DNA of 64,000 nt. It comes from Diabrotica undecimpunctata. Lineage: Eukaryota; Arthropoda; Insecta; Coleoptera; Chrysomelidae. A program made the position numbers and the translations under genes. Position 1 is the first letter of the stretch. The number at the start of each line of letters is the position of its first letter. Under the pieces are notes generated by a model. It saw only the letters and a program-made list of their open reading frames with translations, was not told the DNA's origin and searched no databases. Below are positions 54,780 through 63,950 of this stretch, one piece after another. The DNA is taken from contig NC_092813.1 of NCBI RefSeq assembly GCF_040954645.1, forward strand, positions 18,855,235 through 18,919,234, in the 5' to 3' direction.

Positions 54780-55293
54780 ATTGCAGTAAAGCAGTGAACA
54801 AATAGTTCATAAGATATAAGAAAATTCTACTTAGACGACTCTGTTTTTTTTCCACCGACTGACCGCTGTCAGTACGGCTTACTGGGTGCCGTCCCAGGTA
54901 CCTCGCGGTAGTTCACTCCCTGTATTCACAGTGAGGGATCCTCTTCCTGTTTCTCACACCTCAGGAGCAGGGGCCGTTTCTGTCCGACCTTGTCAAATGT
55001 CAAGGCCTTACAGTGTCATCCCTGACGACACACTGAGGTGATCCCGAATTCTTCGCAAACGCGAAGCTATTATAGCCTCCGCGAGGAGCCTATAAAAACA
55101 GCTCCTCGACGGTTTAACTAGTAACAACCTCGCATCCGCTTTTCGCTAATATGTAGGACAAGTGCCTATGCCACACTCGGTGTCTTACCCACCGGGAGCT
55201 GAAAGGCTCCGTTGACAATAGGTCAGTCGCCCCCACCTAAGCACGCTTCTCTCTCACGTCCGTACTGTTCGGCTGCTCGAGTCGAACTCACTG
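54780..55293 (-). promoter_or_regulatory. LINE-B(-) 5' leader
   Basis: A GC-richer sequence of 514 bases, collinear with 56087-56589. Jockey-type elements carry an internal promoter in this position. Conserved blocks such as GTGCTTAGGTGGGG and CCCGGTGGGTAAGACACCGA are shared by both copies. Confidence 0.6.
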
Positions 55294-55307
55294 ATAACAT
55301 TGTTGAA
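55294..55307. other. LINE-B(-) target-site duplication, right copy
   Basis: ATAACATTGTTGAA, followed by Harbinger-like element sequence. Confidence 0.9.
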
Positions 55308-55841
55308 TAAAATGTCTCCTAAAATTTAAACCTTGTTCCACATCATTAACATTGAAAATCATCATCACTATTTATAATTATTTTCCTGTAAACACATATT
55401 GCAGAGTACTGCTGTAGCACTTATTATTGCAAGATATGTATTTAATTTGATTTGTAGGCTTCATTGCAGACAGGGAAACCATATTTTCCAGGTTCTAAAT
55501 ACCCTTTTGGCAACATTTCTTACATGTGCAATATTATATCTATTTTGTTGATCACTACCTAAAAAGATATATCTATTAAATAACCTATTTTTTGTTTAGC
55601 CCATTATCAATAAATACCTTGCTTTAATGCTGGAGTAAGTAGATAGTGCCTGTGCTGCAAGCATATTCACTATTCATAATAATTCACCTATTAATAATTC
55701 TGGAATTTGTCCTCTTTCCTTTCTAAATCTTAATCAACTTTGATCAAATATTAAGCTGCCATGACTTAATCCTGGATGTTGAACAAAAATATCCATAATC
55801 TCAAAAAAACAAAAAAAAATATATTGTATTGAAGCGAATTG

Positions 55842-55873
<32 letters not shown>

Positions 55874-56059
55874 TATAAATATAAACAAACAAGTTAGGTT
55901 AGGAACCCGTGCTCAAGGAAGGATGCTTGAGCACGAGCTGTCATTTTTGTGTACTCAAGCTCGATTTCGTGCTCGAGATCCGTTTATAAAACACAAAAAC
56001 GACTCAAGGTCGACCTCAAGCATCGACCGATACTTGAGTACCGACTATAAATATGGGCC
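55308..56059. other. Non-coding right end of the Harbinger-like element
   Basis: AT-rich with no gene. It holds a homopolymer of about 27 A at 55843-55869, then from 55905 to the end a series of CTCAAG/CTTGAG motifs and the inverted terminal repeat. Confidence 0.7.
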
Positions 56060-56086
56060 TTAGAGTTAGCGTAGCGTATTGTAGTA
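56060..56086 (-). repeat. Right-arm sliver between the Harbinger-like element and LINE-B(+)
   Basis: These 27 bases (TTAGAGTTAGCGTAGCGTAT...) pair with 15001-15026 in the left arm. Bases 56069-56086 are also the left target duplication of LINE-B(+), repeated at 62279-62296 with one mismatch. Confidence 0.85.
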
Positions 56087-56589
56087 CAGTTCGGCTCTAG
56101 CAGTCGAACAGGACGGACGCGAGTCAGCGAAGTGTGCTTAGGTGGGGACAACTGACCTATTGTCAACGGAGCTTTTTAGCTCCCGGTGGGTAAGACACCG
56201 AGTGTGGCATAGGCATTTGTTTTACATATTAGCGAAAAGCGGATGCGAGGTTGTTATTAAGTTAAACCTCGAGGGGTTGCCTTTATAGGCTCCTCGTAGG
56301 AGGCTTATAATAGCTTCGCGTCTGCGAATATACGGGTTCACCTCAGTGGGTCGACATGTATGACACTGTAAGGCTTAGTTTTTTGAAGAACGGCCCCTGC
56401 CTCTGAGGTGAGAGAAACGTCATGAGGATCCCTCCCTGAGAAATCAGGGAGTGAACTACCGTGAGGTTGCTGGGACGACACCCAGGAAAACCGTCAGGCA
56501 GCGGCTTGGCGGGAAGAAAAAAACAGAGTCTACTGAGTAGCAAACTCCAAAACAGTCTTTTGAACCTATGTTCACCGCCTTACGGCAAA
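56087..56589 (+). promoter_or_regulatory. LINE-B(+) 5' leader
   Basis: Homologous to 54780-55293, including the TAAGACACCGAGTGTGGCAT block. A possible internal promoter is inferred from the family only. Confidence 0.55.
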
Positions 56590-58657
56590 ATGAGTGATTT
56601 CCTTCCCAAAATAATGTTGTCACGCAAGTGACTACATGTGAAGCAGAAGATGATGACAAGCCCCAGTGATCCACCCCCTCAGTAGCTGCAGCTATAAATC
56701 TCTATAATAATTTTACCGCGAACCTTAACAACCCCGCGTGTAATCTTCCCTCATCTGACGACGACTCCTATTCGCCCGAGTCAGAGGATGAAAAAAATAG
56801 TGAAGTCGATACGGACGATTCCACATCAATAATCGCAGAAGCCACCGACGGATCATTGAACGCTGAACCGACCGGAGAACTGAACGTCGAGCCGACCGAC
56901 GCATTAAACGCCGAGCCGACCGAAGCCCCGCCCCTACAGGAAGATGACAGCAATGTCGAAATGGAAGCCCCCACGGTGGACATCATCTCCACCGTCTACG
57001 ATGCCGAGCCGGAGGTAGGCAAAAAACAAAAAAGGCAAAGGCCATCCGCTGAACTCTCAGACGAAGAGAAAGTAACAAAAAAATCCAAAGAAAAAGACGA
57101 AAGCGGTCTTTACAAGTCATGACCGAACAAATCAGGCAGCTACAAAAGGAGAGTCGTCAGCGTGAGAAACAGGCACAAGCCCAAATTCAAGATCTCCTAA
57201 CTCAGATGACTGAGTTAAGGAAGGAAAACCAAGCAAAGGAAGAAGAGATAAAGAAACTGGTCGGCCATATAATGGCTCTGACCGAAAGAAACGAAAAACT
57301 GCTGGTCGAAGAAAAGAAAAGAGATCTGGCCATGTGGGAGACCCACAAGCCTAGAGACGCAACACCACGCAAGACGGAAAAAGCTACTCCTTCGACATCT
57401 TCAGTTGCAGCAAAGCCAAAGGAACCAAAGCCAATTCAAGAAAAAGAAACGGAGAAATCTGAAGCAGGATGGACAAAAGTCCAAAAGAAAGAAAAAACCA
57501 AAAAAGGCACCGCTACTGAGAAATCAGTAAACAGTAGCGAGAAACCAAAAAAATCCATGAGTGTCGCTGAAAAACAGACGCAAAAAATTCAAGAAAGAAA
57601 CGACGAAGCACTCACTAAAGCCGCAAAAGATCTACAAAAAAGAAGTGAGCAAAAAGCCCAAAAAAACTTGGAGACTCCAAAAAAATCCCAAGTAGATAAA
57701 GAAATCGACGAAACCCCTCAAAAACCTGCTGAGGTAAATGTCAGAAAACCAAAACCTCCTGCGATCATCTTAAAGACGGTAACAGAACATCAAGCAATCC
57801 TGCAAAAAGCGGCAAAAGCAGGTATAATCTCAGACAACAAGTTTGCCAGATCTGGTAGAACTATAGTAATCAACACAAAGTCCAGGGAAGACTACCTAGG
57901 AGTAGTCAAAATTTTAGAAGAGCACACACCGAAGGTAGAGTATATTGCCTACCCAATCGACAGCGAAAAATTAAAGAGGGTCATACTAAAAGGACTATCC
58001 GCAACCACAAACACAGAAGTAATTCTCAACGAATTAAGACAAAAAGATGTTGACGTAACAAGAGTCAGTAATATGTACTCAAAAAAAGAAGGAAAACAGA
58101 TCTTGCCTTTCTTCATGATCACCCTCAAAGAGGATGACATTCAAAAAATAAGTGGAGTCACAAACCTGTGCTACATGAGAGTTCGTTTCGAAGACGAATT
58201 CAAAATAACAAAGGACACCCTACAATGTTTTAACTGCCAGGGCTATTATCACAGTTCTAAGGCTTGCCACTGCGACTCCAGATGCGTGAAGTGTGGTGAA
58301 AACCATTTAAGCAACGACTGCGAAAAGAGCAGGGAAACAGCCCCAAAATGTGCCAATTGCGACCAAGCACACACGGCCAATTATAGAGGATGCTCAAAAG
58401 CTCCCAAGAAGAAGATCCCTGCCCCCGTAAAACCGGCGAGCAAACCGATCAAACCAGCCACAACAACCACGGGCTTCAGCTACGCTCAAGCTGCCAAAAC
58501 AACCACAGAAGAAGCAGTTCCTACGATGCAAGACGCTGCCACTCTTATTGCTTCGTTTCACACGGAGTACAATAAGAAGATGATGGAGATGATGTCCATG
58601 ATGGACAGGGCAACAAAAATGATGACTGCATTCGGAGAAATACACCGACAATGCTAG
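56590..58657 (+). pseudogene. LINE-B(+) ORF1, two frameshifts and one stop
   Basis: The ATG at 56590 (MSDFLPK) corresponds to the ORF1 start of the other copy. A frame change near 56605, a TGA at 56667 and another frame change between about 57095 and 57118 disrupt the acidic N-terminus. From 57119 the frame is open for 512 codons. It contains a coiled coil (TEQIRQLQKESRQREKQ to about residue 70), a basic linker, KPPAIILKTVTEHQAI, the PRE_C2HC-like part, and three cysteine clusters: CFNCQGYYHSSKAC, CVKCGENHLSNDC and CANCDQAHTANYRGC. It ends CGA CAA TGC TAG, overlapping ORF2 by seven bases. The C-terminal nucleic-acid-binding half could still be made from the ATG at 57119. Confidence 0.85.
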
Positions 58658-61347
58658 CGAACCGTACGGAGGATCTACGCATAGGGTCCTGGAATTCCGG
58701 TGGAATTTTCAAAAAACTCAACCTTTTGGATGAGATGATCAACAGATTAGAGCTCGATATCGTAGCCCTTCAAGAAACCAAATTAGTGGAAAGGAAGAAA
58801 ACCAAATTTCCAGGCTACGATATCTACAGAACTGACCATAGAGCGATATCAGGAGGAACAGCCATACTAGTTAAAAAAGGCATAGAACATGAACACATAC
58901 CAACACCAGATGGACTGGTGACAATGGAAGCCACGCTAGTCAGATTAAAGGCCAACAACGAAACACTAAAAATAGTGTCAGCTTATGTCAGACCTAACGA
59001 TTTGATATTCGATGAAGACTTGAGCCTAATCCTCGATACAGAAGAGCCCACAGTGATTATAGGAGACCTTAATGCGAGATCTCCCCTATGGTTCGATAGA
59101 GCAACCAATAACAACGGAAGACGACTTTGCGGCCATCTCGAAAACAGACCAAATACCTACGTGATCGGACCAACAGGACCGACCTGTTTTCACGGACAAC
59201 TCCCTACACATCTCGACATTGCAATCCTACACAACGTGGGTCAACAATACGAGATACAATCTCTAAATGAAGGCGATTCAACGCACAATCTAATCGTCCT
59301 GACCCTGGGTGCAATAGAATTAAACTATCTGCAGCCCCACCAAAAGAAGATTACAAGCTGGCCAAACTTCAGAAGGATTTTTAGCGAAAACATCGGTAAC
59401 ATTCCAACAATAAACAACATCACAGAACTAGAAGACAGTGTAACTAAACTAGAAACAACCATAAATAATGCTATCGATGCCAGCTCAAAAATCGAAAACA
59501 CTACTAGACAAAAAGGAAGATTCGGAGATCTCGAATTACAAAACCTAATAAAAGAAAAAAACAGAAAAAGAAGAAGAGCCTATCGCACTAGAACTCTAGA
59601 AGATAAAAGGATTGCAAATGAGCTAGACAGGGAAGTCAAAAGACAACTACGAGAACATAGAAGCGAAAACTGGGACAACCATATCCAAGAATTAGACCCA
59701 AACAAATCCGCCTTCTGGAAATTATCGAAAATACTCCGACAGGACAAGAAACCCATACCTCCCTTACACGGAGAAAACGGGATTGTTCATACGGAGAGAG
59801 ATAAAGCTGAAGTCCTAAAGGACGAACTAGAACGAGCATGCAGAAACAACGAAAATCCCAATGAAGACATAGACTTCGAAGAAGAGGTAGAAAGAACAGC
59901 TAGAAGATTAAAGAGAAGAAAGGGTAGAATAGGAATAACTCATACATCTCCCGATGAAATTAAGGAGCTAATAAAACTATCAAACGCCAAAAAAGCCCCA
60001 GGACCTGACAACATCACAAACAGGGCACTAAAAAACCTACCCAACAAAGCTATTGTCTACATAACGAACATAGTAAACAACATGCTCAAACTAAGATATT
60101 TTCCAGACACATGGAAGGAGGCACAAATTATCATGATCAAAAAACCAGGGAAAGATGGCACTTTTCCGCAAAATTATAGACCTATCAGCTTATTATCATC
60201 AATAAGCAAGATAGCGGAAAGAGTTATATTGAAAAGACTAAACGAAGAATCGGAAGCACTAGGCACCATACCAGAAGCGCAATTTGGATTCAGAAGCGAA
60301 CATTCATGCGAACTACAAGTTCTACGTTTCACCGAATTCGCAACTAAAGGATATAACGAAAAAATGTACACGGCAACAGCATTTCTGGACGTCAGTAAAG
60401 CATTTGACAGGGTCTGGCATGATGGACTCATATATAAAATGAACACCATGGGATACAGCGAGGCGATGACATGCCTCCTTGGATCATACTTAGCCAACAC
60501 AAGGTTCAGAGTTCGAACAGGGGCAACCCTGTCCGAGGTCGGGACCCTGGAGGCGGGTGTGCCTCAGGAAGCTGTTTTGTCGCCTTACCTGTACACCATC
60601 TATACGGCCGACACGCCAAAAAAACCAGGATCCCTGTTGAGTCTTTACGCTGACGATACGGCAATAGCTGTCAGCTGGAGAAATCCAAATCATGCAGCTA
60701 ATCATCTGCAGAGAGCACTTAATAGATTTGTAAGATGGTGCATCAAATGGAAAATAGCCATAAACCCAGATAAAACACAGGCTGTAATGTTTAGTCACAG
60801 AAAAAGTGTACCGAATCAAGAATTAACAATTGGAAACACCCCAGTACAATGGACAAATGAGGCCAAATACCTAGGAGTGTTACTCGACAAAAAGCTTACA
60901 TTTACGCAGCACATAAATCAGCAAACGTATAGAGCCAAAGCGCTGAAAAGTCAGCTCTCATCGCTTATTGGTAGAAGAAGCAAGTTAAGGTTCAAAACCA
61001 AAATCAGGATGGCGAATAGCATTATCCTACCAGTCCTCTCGTATGCCTCCGCTGCGTGGGGACACACCTGTAAAACTAACAGGAAGAAAATACAAACAGC
61101 GCAAAACCAATTAATAAGAGACGCCCTGAATCTACCAAGATATGTACCTCTGAGAAATTTATACAGAGACTCAGGACAAACAAGGATTCTTCACACAATG
61201 GACAAAAAGGCATACGAACTTTTCAACGGACTAAACACCCACCCAAGTAGCATGTTAAGAGAGCTGACTAACTACAACGCAAACACCAGGACGGTACACA
61301 GAAGACCTAAACAGCAAATAGCCGGATATAGGGTCCCAAACGAATAA
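58651..61347 (+). CDS. LINE-B(+) ORF2 (endonuclease + reverse transcriptase), open frame
   Basis: This 898-residue protein is collinear with the ORF2 at 50036-52741. Endonuclease motifs RIGSWNSGGIF, VALQETKLV, IIGDLNARSPLWFD and GDSTHNLIVL are present, again with STH rather than SDH (59278-59286). RT motifs are NYRPISLLSSISKIAE, FGFRSEHSCELQVLR, FLDVSKAFDRVW and YADD (60646-60657). The usually invariant Gly of PQG is Glu here (VPQEAVLSPYL, codon 60568-60570), which may impair activity. Two residues are missing near position 290 relative to the other copy (RFGDLELQNLI). The start ATG lies in ATGCTAG, overlapping the ORF1 stop. Confidence 0.92.
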   Translation: MLANRTEDLRIGSWNSGGIFKKLNLLDEMINRLELDIVALQETKLVERKKTKFPGYDIYRTDHRAISGGTAILVKKGIEHEHIPTPDGLVTMEATLVRLKANNETLKIVSAYVRPNDLIFDEDLSLILDTEEPTVIIGDLNARSPLWFDRATNNNGRRLCGHLENRPNTYVIGPTGPTCFHGQLPTHLDIAILHNVGQQYEIQSLNEGDSTHNLIVLTLGAIELNYLQPHQKKITSWPNFRRIFSENIGNIPTINNITELEDSVTKLETTINNAIDASSKIENTTRQKGRFGDLELQNLIKEKNRKRRRAYRTRTLEDKRIANELDREVKRQLREHRSENWDNHIQELDPNKSAFWKLSKILRQDKKPIPPLHGENGIVHTERDKAEVLKDELERACRNNENPNEDIDFEEEVERTARRLKRRKGRIGITHTSPDEIKELIKLSNAKKAPGPDNITNRALKNLPNKAIVYITNIVNNMLKLRYFPDTWKEAQIIMIKKPGKDGTFPQNYRPISLLSSISKIAERVILKRLNEESEALGTIPEAQFGFRSEHSCELQVLRFTEFATKGYNEKMYTATAFLDVSKAFDRVWHDGLIYKMNTMGYSEAMTCLLGSYLANTRFRVRTGATLSEVGTLEAGVPQEAVLSPYLYTIYTADTPKKPGSLLSLYADDTAIAVSWRNPNHAANHLQRALNRFVRWCIKWKIAINPDKTQAVMFSHRKSVPNQELTIGNTPVQWTNEAKYLGVLLDKKLTFTQHINQQTYRAKALKSQLSSLIGRRSKLRFKTKIRMANSIILPVLSYASAAWGHTCKTNRKKIQTAQNQLIRDALNLPRYVPLRNLYRDSGQTRILHTMDKKAYELFNGLNTHPSSMLRELTNYNANTRTVHRRPKQQIAGYRVPNE

Positions 61348-62278
61348 ATGAAGAATGAGATGGTCGCAAGGACGTCTAAACAAAAGAATGCAGTCATCAG
61401 AAAAACAACCACCAAAAAAATCCTTCTCTTTTAGGACTCTGGCGAGAGGATACAGGTGCCAAGGCACTTAGATAAGGACACTATACACCGGGGTGTGTGG
61501 AGGCCGTATACACCCTGCAATGCACACCCCAACTCACCCACACATTAGTGTAAGATTTTAGTGTAAGATAAAAGGGTAAGAATTGTGCCGGCATATTATA
61601 GTCTTAACGTAAATCCACATTCATTTCTCCATATAGAAGACCCCTCAGGCCTTCTATATACCGCTGATGCGGATTAGGCCCTTAAGGCGGATCGAGTGAT
61701 ACTGATCCTCTCGCGACACCCGAGCACTGAGGTCATGTGCGGCAAGCATGGGCTCAGTGGCCGGACTCACATCGGACACCCAGCCGGCGAGGAGAACAAA
61801 ATTTATTTTTGCCAAATCGGCGGCTGAGTGATCGAGCACACACTCTTTCCGAACATGAAGTCGACAGCTCAGGCTGTCGACTCCATAGACGGAACACACG
61901 CTACTTTTTTCTTTTTTGTTTTAGGGACTGAAGTCCCGAAGTGCAGTTAGAGTAAAATCTATAGAGTCAGTAAAGTAATTAGGGAGAAAAGCCTAGATGT
62001 AGCTACGCCCACAGTCAGGTGGCATAACCACAATAAATAAAAACGGAAGTTGTCTCATTACCCAAGGCAACTCTAGTAACTTTCAAGATCATAAGCCTCC
62101 TCACGTATGTCACACGGTGAGGAGGGGTGGTGGAAAAACCTGGGGGTCAGATAGGTACCACTTCGACTAGCGAAGTGTGACCGGTTTGATCTTCGGACAT
62201 GTGGATCCCATGCTTAGTATGGTATACACATGTTCCTAGAGGTTGGGTTGATCGCTTAGCGTGATTGTGTGTGTGTGT
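61348..62278 (+). other. LINE-B(+) 3' untranslated region and TG tail
   Basis: It is homologous to 49080-50035, including the GTCGGTACCACTTCGACTAGCG-like end region (about 62150-62175) and the dinucleotide tail. There is no conserved coding capacity. Confidence 0.75.
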
Positions 62279-63347
62279 GCGTAGCGTATTGTGGTAGTCA
62301 TGTCCTTACTTGATGGCTGAGTTTTTCTTTCATATAACATAATATACTCTATAACTATATATACTCTACAAATGTATTTAATTTGATTTTTCTTTGTTAA
62401 TATACCTAAATTACCTACATATACCATATAATCTTACAGAGACCAATGTTCATAATTCACTATAAAACAATACATTACTTGCTCGTCGTAGATAAACTAT
62501 AGTATGCAAATATTTACGCTTTCCTTTCGCCTTTCATTTAACGTCTCGTGCGTCAAAATCAGATAAATCACAACGAAGATATAATGTAATGGCCGTTTGG
62601 CACGTTAGTTGATTTGAACATAATTTATGGATGGTAACCATTTGTTGGTTAGTCTTCGCCATAATTGGATTATATCTGAATATCATTGTAAAGTGGGAAT
62701 TGTTGTAGAGTAATATAGTATGACACAAATCGAAAAATGGTCATATTGAAGATTTATGTATAGTAGTGGATGTTTAGATAAGACTCTTGGCTAATTGTAA
62801 GTTCAGATTTGATCTGTGTGTATTAGTGAGCGTTCAGCGGAGACTCTTGTCGAATTGTACGTTCAGTGGAGATTTGTATATAGTAGTGGTCGTTCAGATG
62901 TGTCTTGTAGAGAACGTTTAGTGGAGATTTATGTATAGTAGGGGCCGTTCAGATGTGGCTTGTAGAGAACGTTTAGATCCTTGTCGGTTTGTGATCGTTC
63001 AACTTATATCTATGTCGAGTAATATACGTTCCTTGTTTGGCCATACTGGACGAATAGTATACATACTTTTGTTAGGCCTCCCCATTATTGGATTATATCT
63101 GAATATCATTGTACAATGGTAATTGTTGTAGATAAAATATAGTATGCAACAAAACGATATCGTATATCAATAATCATATTGGTGAGTTGTGTAGAGTAGT
63201 TGTTGACCTGCATCTCCTTCGTCTTTCCTGTGGTGCCCATTATAATACTTTTTGTTATTCTGTTGTCGTCCATCCTTTGGACGTGTCCATACCAGAGTAG
63301 TGCCAAATTTTGTTTTTTTTTCGACAGATTTTCTTTAGTGATTGTTC
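62279..63347 (-). repeat. Outer right arm of the inverted repeat
   Basis: This is the inverted copy of 13945-15013. Coordinates sum to 77293 without indel from 13985 to 15012; a one-base change in an A-run shifts the outermost 40 bases. It contains the mirrored subterminal repeats (62640-63190) and the RTE-like scrap (63198-63308). The pairing ends at 63347/13945 with no obvious target duplication. Confidence 0.93.
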
Positions 63348-63359
63348 TGTCAGGGCTTG

Positions 63360-63540
63360 CATCTGATATACGTCTGATATGCGTCTGGTATACGTCTGTT
63401 GTACGTCTAATATGCGTTATATTGCGTCTTACATACGCCTGCTATTTTCGGTCGCATTCAGGAAGTCATCGAAAACTCCAGGGAATCGCCTTCGGGGGCA
63501 TTCTTCAACAATGTGACTGACGGTCTGTCGTTTTGTCGTT
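63360..63540 (-). pseudogene. LINE C-terminal scrap with short tandem repeats
   Basis: On the minus strand about 63535-63455 reads QTVSHIVEECPRRRFPG followed by VFDDFLNAT. This is the HIxxECPxRxFPG block found near the C-terminus of many insect LINE polyproteins. To its left (63360-63445) are about seven degenerate 10-12-base repeats of the type ATACGTCTG. Confidence 0.55.
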
Positions 63541-63740
63541 TTACATTAAATTAAATTTTATCGAAAATGTTGTACATTTTATTATTAATACATTAGACGT
63601 TCGTTTGTAATCCTTTATGTAACGTTTTATATTGATTTTTAATTATGTATTCTTATTGTATGCCATACTATAAATAAATACGTATGCTATGCGTTAGATA
63701 TTAGCTAGCTGATGTTTAAGTGTTAACAAATGATGAATTA
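63541..63740. other. AT-rich stretch, nothing recognised
   Basis: AT-rich DNA without coding similarity or repeats related to the arms. Confidence 0.4.
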
Positions 63741-63744
63741 AGTT

Positions 63745-63950
63745 ATACACCGCTCTGTGGAAGACCTATGTCCAGCAGTGGATGTTTAATCACATTAACG
63801 TTGAGAATTAATAATGTACCGCTCTGTAGGAGACCGTAAATAAATAAGCGTTCAGAGGAGACTCGTGTATAGTTTTGAACATTCAGATGAAACCCTTGTA
63901 GTGCAGTAATCATATGGCTGATATCTACAGCAATTAATATAATATGTTGG
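63745..63950. repeat. Degenerate arm-like and retroposon-tail repeats outside the right arm
   Basis: TACACCGCTCTGTGGAAGAC (63747) is partly repeated as TACCGCTCTGTAGGAGAC (63817). The first copy is followed by CCTATGTCCAGCAGTGGA, a sequence common at the 3' end of insect LINEs. Further right, GCGTTCAGAGGAGACTCGTG (63849) and ACATTCAGATG resemble modules of the arm (GCGTTCAGCGGAGACTCTTG at 62829). Confidence 0.5.

Larger units (their letters stand above)
49080..55293 (-). mobile_element. LINE-B(-): full-length jockey-type LINE with (TG)n tail
   Basis: This 6.2 kb element on the minus strand begins CAGTGAGTTCGACTCG at 55293 and ends in a (GT)10-like tail at 49080-49100. It has a 5' leader of about 0.5 kb, ORF1, ORF2 and a 3' untranslated region of about 0.95 kb. 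A perfect 14-bp target duplication flanks it. The second copy at 56087-62278 confirms both ends. Confidence 0.95.
47273..56059 (+). mobile_element. PIF/Harbinger-like element with Myb/SANT-like gene, interrupted by LINE-B(-)
   Basis: The ends are imperfect 27-bp inverted repeats (ACCCCGTATTTATAGTCGG at left, GGCCCATATTTATAGTCGG inverted at right). TTA lies on both sides (47270-47272 and 56060-56062). The uninterrupted left-arm sequence reads TCTTAAAG at this point, confirming an insertion. TTA duplication, GGCCC-type ends and a Myb/SANT-like second gene fit PIF/Harbinger. Its own sequence is about 2.6 kb. No transposase is present, so it is probably a non-autonomous deletion derivative. Motifs CTCAAGC/GCTTGAG cluster at both ends. 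Confidence 0.75.
56087..62278 (+). mobile_element. LINE-B(+): second full-length copy, plus strand
   Basis: This 6.2 kb element runs from CAGTTCGGCTCTAGC to a (TG)n tail (62264-62278) and is flanked by an 18-bp duplication. It has the same gene order as LINE-B(-) but is clearly diverged (about 10% in ORF2 protein), so it is a separate insertion rather than a copy of its neighbour. Confidence 0.95.

Noticed and set aside
47270..56062. piggyBac element with TTAA duplication and CCC...GGG ends
   Set aside because: In unit B the left end can be read as TTAA-CCCC, but the right end is GGGCC-TTAG and unit A has TTAG at the left. TTA duplication plus a Myb/SANT-like gene fits PIF/Harbinger better. 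Not fully excluded.
13945..63347. A single giant DNA transposon (Polinton- or Teratorn-like) with 50 kb between its inverted ends
   Set aside because: No DNA polymerase B, capsid, protease or integrase set of its own. All large content between the arms is explained by later insertions with their own target duplications.
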